A stretch of 18,151 nt of DNA, taken from Deltaproteobacteria bacterium RBG_16_44_11. Its GTDB lineage: Bacteria > Desulfobacterota > Syntrophia > Syntrophales > Smithellaceae. Both the position numbers and the translations under genes were made by a program. Location: positions 69,586 through 87,736 of the forward strand of contig MGQN01000022.1 in the NCBI GenBank assembly GCA_001797845.1, given 5' to 3'. The notes beneath the pieces were generated by a model. That model did not search any database and had not been told where the DNA came from. It was given only the letters and a program-made list of their open reading frames with translations. This document shows positions 7,366 through 13,735 of this stretch, one piece after another; position 1 is the stretch's first letter, and each line of letters begins with the position of its first letter.

Positions 7366-8502
7366 ATTTGCAGTTTTATTGAGGCGATACTGCCTGATGG
7401 CTTCATTGTGCATTTTTAAAGAGTCGGAAAAAAAGTGTGTCCCATCTTTTTTAGAAACAAAATAAATGTAATTAACGGGGGCAGGATTTAGCGTGGCCAT
7501 TAAAGATGTCAGACCGGGATTACCAATAGGCCCAGGCGGCAAACCCTTGATAACATAAGTATTATATGGAGAATTTCTTTTCAGGTGGCTCCGTAAGACC
7601 CGGCCATCAAAATTTTCCAAATCATAGACAGCCGTAGGATCACTTTGCAGGGGCATTTTCTTTTTAAGTCTGTTGTGAAATACTGCCGAGATTAAAGGTT
7701 TCTCCGCATCATAGCCCGACTCTCTGCCGACGATAGAGGCAAAAGTAACAAACTGATGCGTATTAAATCCAAATTTGCCCGCTTTTTCCACCATCTCCGG
7801 CGTGACTTCTTTCCAGAACTGGCTGACCATGATTTTCATGATTTGGCGCGTGCTCATGGAACGGTTGAAAAGATATGTCTCCGGGAAAAGATATCCTTCT
7901 ATAGAATCCGCCATAATGCCTAAAGACATTAAAAAACTTTTATCTCGTGCCAGTTCAAAAAAAGTTTCCTGATGAACCAGCTTAAAAAATTCCAGCCGCT
8001 CGGCAATATCCTTCATGGAGAAATCTTCAGGAATAGTCACGACATAGTTTTTGATTTCACCACGTATTAATTTGTCAATGACTGCCGCGGGAGTAAGGGA
8101 GGTGTTAAATTCATATTCGCCGGCACGAATGACGCGGGTGGCTCTTTTCGTGATGGCTAAAGTATAAAAGAGAGAACGGCTCTTAACGAGCCCCGCCTCA
8201 TTGAGAATTTTTGTAACTTTTAGAAAGCTGGAACCGGTTGGTATATCGACCAAAACATTTACATTGCTCTTATCAATGGGAGTAGCAGAATAATTTATCA
8301 GCAGGACGGAAAAAAGAATAAAAATCACGGCAAAAAACACAATTATGTATTTTATTGCACGAAGGGCAAAGCTTAGTAGCTTAAAAAGCTTAAATGATGC
8401 AAATCGATTTTTCTTGCTCCCCGCTTTTGCTTTACCGCCGGCAACAGAACCGGTACTTTTGCGAGGCTTCTTAGAAATCGTTTTTTTCTTTGTTTCTTTC
8501 AT
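7357..8502 (-). CDS. mltG: Endolytic transglycosylase MltG
   Basis: MltG is an inner-membrane lytic transglycosylase that cleaves nascent glycan strands and sets their length. The 381-residue protein has a very basic N-terminus (residues 1-33, many Lys), one membrane segment at about 51-71, a LysM-like region, and the YceG fold. Seen: GYLFPETY at 203-210, ASIVGRESG at 255-263, VFHNRL at 274-279, MPLQSDPT at 283-290, SPYNTY at 311-316, and GLPPGPIGNPG at 320-330. E261 aligns with catalytic Glu218 of E. coli MltG (aligned from memory); the neighbouring Glu two residues earlier in the usual EKE motif is Gly here. The ATG at 8502 has only a weak GGTG upstream. ruvX ends 19 nt upstream, and the mltG-ruvX (yceG-yqgF) neighbourhood is common in bacteria. 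Confidence 0.95.
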   Translation of the reverse strand: MKETKKKTISKKPRKSTGSVAGGKAKAGSKKNRFASFKLFKLLSFALRAIKYIIVFFAVIFILFSVLLINYSATPIDKSNVNVLVDIPTGSSFLKVTKILNEAGLVKSRSLFYTLAITKRATRVIRAGEYEFNTSLTPAAVIDKLIRGEIKNYVVTIPEDFSMKDIAERLEFFKLVHQETFFELARDKSFLMSLGIMADSIEGYLFPETYLFNRSMSTRQIMKIMVSQFWKEVTPEMVEKAGKFGFNTHQFVTFASIVGRESGYDAEKPLISAVFHNRLKKKMPLQSDPTAVYDLENFDGRVLRSHLKRNSPYNTYVIKGLPPGPIGNPGLTSLMATLNPAPVNYIYFVSKKDGTHFFSDSLKMHNEAIRQYRLNKTANTH

Positions 8503-8521
8503 TTTTCACCGGAATTAATTT

Positions 8522-8938
8522 TCACTTACTGGCGAGGGAATCAAGGTATGCCTGAAGAATAAGGCAGGCGGCCAGCTTATCCACCTTGTCTTTTCTTTTT
8601 TTCCAGCGAACGCCGGAATTTATCAGTATTTCTTCGGCTTCTTTTGTCGAGAGGGTTTCCGGCCATTTAACTACGGGAAGAAAAAAATTCTTCTCCAGCA
8701 GGGAGGCAAAACGATTTACTTTCTCGCATTGGATGCCCTCCAAACCATCAAGCCTCACCGGATAACCGATAACAATTTTCTCTATACTATAATTTTTAAT
8801 TATATTCCCTAAAATCTCCAAATCGTGTTTCTTAGTCTTTCTTATGATTGTCGGCAAGCCTTGAGCGGTAAGTCCCAATTCGTCGCAAACAGCCACGCCC
8901 ATTTTTTTTTCGCCATAGTCTAAACCAAGTATGCGCAA
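8522..8938 (-). CDS. ruvX: Putative pre-16S rRNA nuclease / Holliday junction resolvase-like RuvX (YqgF)
   Basis: YqgF/RuvX has an RNase H-like fold and is linked to 5'-end maturation of 16S rRNA. Seen in the preferred frame: the first catalytic-strand motif RILGLDYGEKKMGVAV at residues 2-17, the middle motif IVIGYPVRLDG, and near the C-terminus the KVDKLAACLILQAYL segment with the family Asp. The start is uncertain. The TTG at 8938 follows AAAGGGGG by 4 nt and gives 138 residues, the family's usual length, with LGLDYG at the normal position. The ATG at 8980 would add 14 residues with no Shine-Dalgarno; the open frame reaches 8989. It probably shares a transcript with mltG downstream and is divergent from selB. 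Confidence 0.9.
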   Translation of the reverse strand: MRILGLDYGEKKMGVAVCDELGLTAQGLPTIIRKTKKHDLEILGNIIKNYSIEKIVIGYPVRLDGLEGIQCEKVNRFASLLEKNFFLPVVKWPETLSTKEAEEILINSGVRWKKRKDKVDKLAACLILQAYLDSLASK

Positions 8939-8989
8939 AAAGCCCCCTTTGCTTTGGTTTCTAACAATTCCCTCTTGCATTTTCAACAA

Positions 8990-9125
8990 TTAAATCATTG
9001 AATGTTTTTCCGCCTTTTTTACACAAACTTTACACACCAAAAATTAATAATAAATATAATGTTGTGAAAAAGTGAGTTGTTTGTTATTTCATAAAATCAT
9101 TGATTTAAATTAAGCAGGCGAACAA
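8990..9125. promoter_or_regulatory. AT-rich divergent intergenic region between ruvX and selB
   Basis: This region must hold the starts of both divergent transcripts. On the plus strand TATAAT at 9055-9060 is a perfect -10 for selB, but the only -35-like sequence, TTTACA at 9029-9034, is 20 nt away, longer than usual. The selB ribosome binding site is a modest AGGCGA just before the ATG. No tRNA-Sec gene or hairpin is visible. Confidence 0.35.
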
Positions 9126-11039
9126 ATGAAACATTTTGTTTTAGGCACAGCGGGTCATGTTGACCATGGAAAAACAGCGTTAATTAAAGCGCTTACCGGC
9201 GTGGATACCGACCGCTTAAAAGAAGAAAAAGAGAGAGGTATTACCATTGAGCTGGGCTTCGCCTCACTAAATCTTCCTTCCGGCCAGACTCTGGGCATTG
9301 TGGATGTCCCCGGCCATGAAAAATTCATCAAACATATGGTTTCCGGCGCCGCGGGTATTGATTTAGTTATGATGGTCATTGCCGCGGATGAGGGTATTAT
9401 GCCGCAGACGAGAGAACATCTGCATATCTGCTCGCTTTTAGGAATCTCCAGAGGTATTGTTGCCCTGACTAAAATTGATCTTGTGGAAAAAGACTGGCTG
9501 GAATTAGTGAAATCAGAAATTAACGAATTTCTCCGGGGAAGTTTTCTGGAGGGCGCGCCCATCGTACCTGTTTCAGCTCTCAAAAAAGAAGGCCTTGCCG
9601 ATCTCATCAAGGTATTGGAATCCACTGTAAATACTATTCCCGAAAAAGCGGATAGCGGCATCTTCCGTCTTCCGATAGATCGTGTCTTCACAATGAAAGG
9701 GTTTGGCACTGTCGTTACCGGCACGCTGATTTCCGACCGCATTAAAGTTGGTGAAGATATTCAAATACTACCCGAAGAAATTAACGCCCGCATTCGGGGT
9801 ATTCAAGTCCATAATCAAGCCGTAGAAGAAGCCTGGGCGGGACAACGCACCGCCATTAATCTTCAGGGTATAGAAAAATCTTCTCTTCAACGCGGCGACG
9901 TTCTTGTGCGTCCCGAAACGGTCCGGCCTTCACAGCGCTTGGATGTTTTTGTAGAATTCCTTTCCTCTAATGCCAAAAGTCTCAAGAACAGAACTCTCAT
10001 CCGCCTGCACACCGGCACAAGCGAAATTATCGCGCGAATAATTTTGTTGGAAAAAGACGAACTTGCGCCGGGTCAAAAAACATTTGCCCAACTTGTTTTA
10101 GCCAATAAAGATGTTGTTGTCGCCGGTGACCGTTTTGTCCTGCGCAGTTATTCGCCGATTACAACTATTGGCGGCGGTCAAATAATTGATCCGCTTCCGG
10201 CAAAACATAAAAAACTTAACAACAAAATTATCGATGAGTTGAATTTATTACAAAACGGAACACTGCCGGAGAAAATTTCCATAATCCTCGAACGGGCTGG
10301 TTTTACAGGCATCAATTTACGCGGTCTGGCCTTTCGCCTGGGGATCAACGCTAAAAATATTCGGGAATCCCTGGAAAACTTATTTTCCGCTAAAAAAGCC
10401 TTTCTGCTGGATAATGAAGATACAACCGTTATTTCCGCCTATTATTTCCATCAACTCGAAGAGCTTATTGGTCAAAATCTTGCCGCGTATCATAAAAAAT
10501 ATCCCTTACAAGAGGGCATATCGAAAGAAGAACTAAAAGCTTCGCTGGGAAATATTATTTCACCAAAACTTTTTAATATGGCCATAAACTCGCTGAACAA
10601 AAAAGGAACGGTGGCCAGCGATAAAAATAACGTTCGGCTGGCGGGGCATCAGGTACAACTAGGCGGTGAACTTGATTCCTTACGTCACGCCATCGGCAAG
10701 ATTTATTCTGAGGCCGGTCTTACGCCGCCATCGCTCACCGATGTGGTGAACAACTTCGCCGAACAAAAAGCAAAAGCGCAAAGCATTATCAAGTTAATGC
10801 TCAAGGACGGCAACTTAATCAAGGTAAATGAAGAATTGTGCTTTGCCCACAATGTCTTGGATAAACTGCGCGGAGATTACAAGGCTCTACTCATAAAAGA
10901 CAGCCAGGCTACACCGGCTAGTTTCAAAGACCTGACCGGCCTTTCCCGCAAATATATAATTCCGCTGATGGAATATTTTGATATGACCAAACTTACTGTC
11001 CGCGTGGGTGACCACCGCATTTTAAGGGAAAACCGATGA
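9126..11039 (+). CDS. selB: Selenocysteine-specific translation elongation factor SelB
   Basis: SelB is a GTPase that carries Sec-tRNA(Sec) to UGA codons marked by a SECIS hairpin. The 637-residue protein is full length. Seen: P-loop GHVDHGKT at 10-17, the switch 1 segment EEKERGITIELGFA at about 33-46, DVPGHEKF at 60-67, and TKID at 115-118, followed by EF-Tu-like domains 2 and 3 (GFGTVVTGTL around 195) and a long C-terminal part with winged-helix repeats for SECIS RNA binding (roughly 375-637). The presence of SelB implies the organism makes selenoproteins, but selA, selC and selD are not in the window and no selenoprotein was recognised here. The ATG at 9126 fits the family N-terminus. A YhaM-type gene follows 54 nt downstream on the same strand. 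Confidence 0.97.
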   Translation: MKHFVLGTAGHVDHGKTALIKALTGVDTDRLKEEKERGITIELGFASLNLPSGQTLGIVDVPGHEKFIKHMVSGAAGIDLVMMVIAADEGIMPQTREHLHICSLLGISRGIVALTKIDLVEKDWLELVKSEINEFLRGSFLEGAPIVPVSALKKEGLADLIKVLESTVNTIPEKADSGIFRLPIDRVFTMKGFGTVVTGTLISDRIKVGEDIQILPEEINARIRGIQVHNQAVEEAWAGQRTAINLQGIEKSSLQRGDVLVRPETVRPSQRLDVFVEFLSSNAKSLKNRTLIRLHTGTSEIIARIILLEKDELAPGQKTFAQLVLANKDVVVAGDRFVLRSYSPITTIGGGQIIDPLPAKHKKLNNKIIDELNLLQNGTLPEKISIILERAGFTGINLRGLAFRLGINAKNIRESLENLFSAKKAFLLDNEDTTVISAYYFHQLEELIGQNLAAYHKKYPLQEGISKEELKASLGNIISPKLFNMAINSLNKKGTVASDKNNVRLAGHQVQLGGELDSLRHAIGKIYSEAGLTPPSLTDVVNNFAEQKAKAQSIIKLMLKDGNLIKVNEELCFAHNVLDKLRGDYKALLIKDSQATPASFKDLTGLSRKYIIPLMEYFDMTKLTVRVGDHRILRENR

Positions 11040-11093
11040 GTAATTTAAACCAGGCAATATAAACATTTATTCTCAGGAAAGGCGGATACTAAC

Positions 11094-12047
11094 TTGAAGA
11101 CTAAAGAAATTTATCTCAAAGACATCAAACAAGGGGACAAAGTTGCGGATAGCTTTTTGGTCGCGGAAAAAAATATGGCCTTTTCCCAAAAAGGTTCTCC
11201 CTATTTAACCGTGCGCCTGAAAGATAAAAGCGGCGAAATCGAGGGCAAGGTTTGGGACAACGCCGTTGAATTTGACCGGCTGTTTAAAAAAGGCGATATA
11301 ATTTTTATCGAAGGAAAAGCCGCCAGCTATAAAAACTCCATTCAGATATCTATCATCAATATTAAAAAAACTGCGTGGGAAGAAGTTGAGTCAACCGATT
11401 ATTTACCCGTTGTTAAAGCCGATGTTAACGCTCTGTTCAACGAAATATTGGGCTTCATCGGTAAAATCCAAAACAAACATCTGCAAGAGCTGCTTAACGC
11501 CTTTTTCCAGGACGAGAAAACAGCCGATCTTTTCAAAAGAGCGCCCGCGGCAAAAGGTTTTCATCACATCTATCTGGGCGGCCTATTGGAGCACACTCTG
11601 TCGGTTGTGCGCCTGTTGGAAAAAGTGGCCGAGCATTACCCAAACCTCAACAAAGATATGCTTATTGCCGGAGGGATTCTTCACGACATTGGCAAAATAT
11701 ATGAATTTTCCTATGACCAGCTTATTGATTACAGCGATGAGGGAAGATTAGTTGGCCATATTGTCATGGGAGTCGAAATGATTAATAAAAAAATGGCCGA
11801 TATTCCAGATTTTCCGGCGCAATTATCTCTGGAGTTGCGCCATCTGCTTTTGAGCCATCACGGCGAATTTGAATTCGGCTCTCCCAAACGCCCGAAAACC
11901 ATGGAAGCTTTGGTTGTCCATTATATCGATGATCTCGACGCCAAACTCAACGCTTTTGAGACATTCGTCGCCGATTCCACCAATGCCGATTCCGACTGGA
12001 CAGCCTATAACCGTTTTTTTGAAAGGTTCCTTTACAAAGGAAGATAA
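11094..12047 (+). CDS. YhaM-family 3'-5' exoribonuclease (OB fold + HD domain)
   Basis: The 317-residue protein has an N-terminal OB-fold nucleic-acid-binding domain (about 1-95, with LTVRLKDKSGEIEGKVWD at 38-55) and a C-terminal HD metal-dependent phosphohydrolase domain. HD-domain residues seen: H167 (LLEHTLSV), H197-D198 (GGILHDIGK), H222 (GHIVMG), H255/H256 (LSHHGE), and D279/D280 (YIDDLDAK). This layout is that of YhaM/CBF1-type 3'-5' exonucleases that act on RNA and single-stranded DNA. The start is TTG at 11094, supported by GGCGG 8 nt upstream and by the family N-terminus; no ATG occurs before residue 28. It is probably co-transcribed with selB, though the pairing has no obvious functional logic. 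Confidence 0.9.
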   Translation: MKTKEIYLKDIKQGDKVADSFLVAEKNMAFSQKGSPYLTVRLKDKSGEIEGKVWDNAVEFDRLFKKGDIIFIEGKAASYKNSIQISIINIKKTAWEEVESTDYLPVVKADVNALFNEILGFIGKIQNKHLQELLNAFFQDEKTADLFKRAPAAKGFHHIYLGGLLEHTLSVVRLLEKVAEHYPNLNKDMLIAGGILHDIGKIYEFSYDQLIDYSDEGRLVGHIVMGVEMINKKMADIPDFPAQLSLELRHLLLSHHGEFEFGSPKRPKTMEALVVHYIDDLDAKLNAFETFVADSTNADSDWTAYNRFFERFLYKGR

Positions 12048-12055
12048 GGCATAGG

Positions 12056-12081
12056 TTTAAAGTTAGAGGCCTAAATTTAAA
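12056..12081 (+). other. AT-rich hairpin after the YhaM-type gene
   Basis: TTTAAAGTTAG (12056-12066) pairs with CTAAATTTAAA (12071-12081) with one mismatch around a 4-nt loop, 9 nt after the stop codon. It may mark the 3' end of the selB transcript. It has no T-run and is weak because it is AT-rich. Confidence 0.3.
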
Positions 12082-12237
12082 TATTGCTTCCTAAAATCCA
12101 CAAATCGTCAACCTCGACGAAGACGCAGGACTTCAATCCGTTATCAATAAAGCTGAGTATTTTCCTCTTTTAAAAAAAATGAATAGTGCTATTATGATAT
12201 ACAAATATCGGAAAAAGCGCAGTTCGTATATTAATTG

Positions 12238-13196
12238 TTCAGCCAAAGGAGAATAAACATGGACTTCACGAAATTCGAAGTTGTTTCCATCCGGAATCAC
12301 CCTGAGTTGAACGAGAGATGGGTCCAGGATCGAATCGCAGAGGATCCGTCAATTCTCGGGCTGGGCGACATCGTCCTTAAGGATCGTGAGCGGATTCAGC
12401 CGCGAGCTGGCCGCCTTGACCTGTTGCTTCAGGACGCCGATTCCAGTCGGCGTTACGAGGTAGAAATACAGTTGGGGGCAACTGACGAAAGCCATATCAT
12501 TCGGACGATCGAATATTGGGATATCGAGCGGAAGCGGTACCCTCAGTATGAACACACTGCTGTCATTATAGCTGAGGACATCACCAGCCGTTTCCTCAAT
12601 GTGATTAACTTGTTCAACGGAATGATTCCGCTCGTCGCGATCCAGATGAAGGCGCTTCGTACAGGAAATCAAATTGGCCTCGTCTTCACAACCGTCGTTG
12701 ATCAACTCGCCCTTGGTCTTGTGGACGAAGATGAGGAAGGCCAAGAACCCACCGACCGGTCATATTGGGAATCTCGCGGCTCCAAAAAAACAGTCGCTAT
12801 GGCCGACCAACTCCTTGAGATTGTCAAGTCCCATGATCCCAAGCTGGAGTTGAAATACAACAAGTTCTACATCGGGCTTGCAAAGAACGGAATTCCGCAC
12901 AATTTTGTAGTCTTTCGACCCAAGAAAGGATTCATCCGGTTCGAGCCGCGACTCAAGAACATGACCGAAACACAGGAGCATCTCGAATTGTCTGGCCTTG
13001 ATGTAATGGATTACGATAGCCGTTGGGGGCGATACCGCATTAGACTTCAACCTGGTGAAGTCGAGAAAAACAAGCAAATCCTCACCGAAGTCATTGCTGC
13101 GGCCTACACAGCGAGCGGACAGGATTGAAGGCCGAACAAGTCACTGCACCGGATAGCGATTCCGCTGTGCTCCATTGCCACCGGTGAGCTTTAGCG
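12238..13196 (+). mobile_element. Integron gene cassette 1
   Basis: A compact unit made of a boundary (G^TTCAGC, cut after 12237), 21 nt of leader with a strong Shine-Dalgarno, one gene (12259-13128), and an attC-like element starting 2 nt after the stop. This one-gene-plus-attC structure is the definition of an integron cassette. The left boundary is inferred: the R'' box of its attC (GCCGAAC) should be complementary to its own first bases, and GTTCAGC matches at 6 of 7 positions; GTTCGTA at 12222 is a poorer alternative. No integrase gene or attI is recognised upstream. Base use in the cassette is visibly richer in G and C than in flanking genes, consistent with transfer. Confidence 0.7.
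12259..13128 (+). CDS. Cassette-borne PD-(D/E)XK nuclease-like protein of unknown role
   Basis: A 289-residue cytoplasmic protein with no signal or membrane segment. The N-terminal half looks like a PD-(D/E)XK fold: ERWVQDRIAEDPSILGLGD at about 19-37 (helix plus LGLGD turn), then AGRLDLLL at 50-57 (D54) and YEVEIQLG at 66-73, giving the D ... ExQ variant of the D ... ExK catalytic motif (E69, Q71), followed by a helix and the strand HTAVIIAED. The C-terminal part (about 176-285, with YIGLAKNG, FIRFEPRLK and WGRYRIRL) resembles small domains of the DUF5655 type, recognised from memory and not verified. The ATG at 12259 is chosen over the upstream TTG at 12235 because AAAGGAG sits 7 nt before it. 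DNA cleavage is inferred, not shown; it could be a defence or repair nuclease or an inactive relative. Confidence 0.75.
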   Translation: MDFTKFEVVSIRNHPELNERWVQDRIAEDPSILGLGDIVLKDRERIQPRAGRLDLLLQDADSSRRYEVEIQLGATDESHIIRTIEYWDIERKRYPQYEHTAVIIAEDITSRFLNVINLFNGMIPLVAIQMKALRTGNQIGLVFTTVVDQLALGLVDEDEEGQEPTDRSYWESRGSKKTVAMADQLLEIVKSHDPKLELKYNKFYIGLAKNGIPHNFVVFRPKKGFIRFEPRLKNMTETQEHLELSGLDVMDYDSRWGRYRIRLQPGEVEKNKQILTEVIAAAYTASGQD

Positions 13197-13202
13197 TTGG
13201 AC
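13131..13202 (+). repeat. attC site of cassette 1 (72 bp)
   Basis: Boxes seen: R'' GCCGAAC (13131-13137), spacer AAG, L'' TCACTGCACCGG, a variable middle, L' CCGGTGAGCTTTA, and R' GTTGGAC (13196-13202, exact match to the GTTRRRY core). CACCGG pairs with CCGGTG; one G left unpaired on the top strand between CACCGG and the adjoining T-C bases (which pair with A-G) acts as the extrahelical base typical of attC. Recombination would be between G13196 and T13197. Confidence 0.75.
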
Positions 13203-13238
13203 GGATAAGACAACACAAAACGGAGAAAGGAGAGACAG

Positions 13239-13463
13239 ATGTCAATAAGAAAACAGGTCTATGCTGAGGAGTACCTCGCAGCTCACAATAGAGAACTCAA
13301 TGGCCACCCCAAGTATCGCAACGATATGAAGTACACTCAGGTGCTTGCCAATGGAACTTTAATCATGAATACGCGAGATAAGGTGCTGACCCCGGAAGAT
13401 GCCCAGGTGTTTGACGAGGTCTGCAAGATAGTGGATCAGAGCTACAGGTTGATCATCCCCTAG
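13239..13463 (+). CDS. Cassette-borne 74-residue orphan protein
   Basis: A small soluble protein I do not recognise. It starts with a basic N-terminus (MSIRKQVYAEEYLAAHNREL, probably helical), a middle with KYRNDMKYTQVLANGTLIMNTRD (possibly a beta hairpin), and an acidic helical segment TPEDAQVFDEVCKIVDQSYR before a hydrophobic end. No signal peptide, membrane segment or Cys motif. The ATG at 13239 has an excellent Shine-Dalgarno (AAAGGAG, 6 nt upstream), so it is probably translated. Position as the only gene of cassette 2 supports a real gene. Function unknown; small cassette proteins are sometimes toxins, antitoxins or inhibitors, but nothing here shows that. Confidence 0.75.
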   Translation: MSIRKQVYAEEYLAAHNRELNGHPKYRNDMKYTQVLANGTLIMNTRDKVLTPEDAQVFDEVCKIVDQSYRLIIP

Positions 13464-13471
13464 GGATATAC

Positions 13472-13499
13472 GGGGACGCCCATGCAATTACATGTTACT
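13472..13499 (+). repeat. Copy B of the GGGGACGCCC-headed dispersed repeat
   Basis: GGGGACGCCC at 13472-13481 and GTTACT at 13494-13499, same spacing as copy A at 6980-7007. It lies between the cassette 2 gene and its attC, so it may have inserted into the cassette or travelled with it. Confidence 0.45.
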
Positions 13500-13549
13500 G
13501 TTTTTGCAGGATTGCGCAATGGTGTTTTTTTTGATGTAGCGGCGAACAC

Positions 13550-13648
13550 GTCCAACTAACGTTTCAGGTGGACAAGCATTGAGAGTGTTTTTCTTGCTTA
13601 ATATAAAGCTTTGTTTAAGCCTGCTTGCCCCTGAACTTCTGGTTGCAG
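13550..13648 (+). repeat. attC site of cassette 2 (about 99 bp)
   Basis: R'' GTCCAAC (13550-13556, exact RYYYAAC), L'' TTCAGG-T-GG-A-CAAGCA, and on the other side TGCTTG-CC-CCTGAA, then GTTGCAG (13642-13648) as a degenerate R'. The arms pair over 14 bp leaving just two extrahelical top-strand bases (T and A), the hallmark of an attC hairpin. An inner stem GCTTAA ... TTAAGC lies in the variable region. R' departs from GTTRRRY, as expected where the last cassette joins host DNA. Confidence 0.7.
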
Positions 13649-13735
13649 ATCAATTATTTCAAATAGAAATCCTCAAAATATTTTATTCACCATGCCTGTT
13701 GACTTATAGGTATAACCAACATTGGAAACAATCTG

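Larger units (their letters stand above)
13197..13642 (+). mobile_element. Integron gene cassette 2
   Basis: The unit begins TTGGAC at 13197 and ends at G13642 within its own attC. It contains one gene (13239-13463) in attC orientation. Its R'' box GTCCAAC (13550) is exactly complementary to GTTGGAC at its own left junction, as expected when a circular cassette with that attC was inserted. The 86-bp gap between stop codon and attC is longer than usual and contains repeat copy B. Confidence 0.72.

Noticed and set aside
9155..9742. 195-codon minus-strand frame inside selB
   Set aside because: It is the antisense shadow of strongly conserved GTPase sequence, with no start signals and no recognisable domain.
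12349..13077. Two minus-strand frames opposite the cassette 1 gene
   Set aside because: The plus-strand gene has the Shine-Dalgarno, motif content and attC orientation; the minus frames have none.
13496..13545. ATTGCGCAAT palindrome and GGCGAAC near 13543 considered as alternative attC boxes
   Set aside because: They lack a paired partner at the right distance, whereas GTTGGAC/GTCCAAC and the two-bulge stem define the site better.
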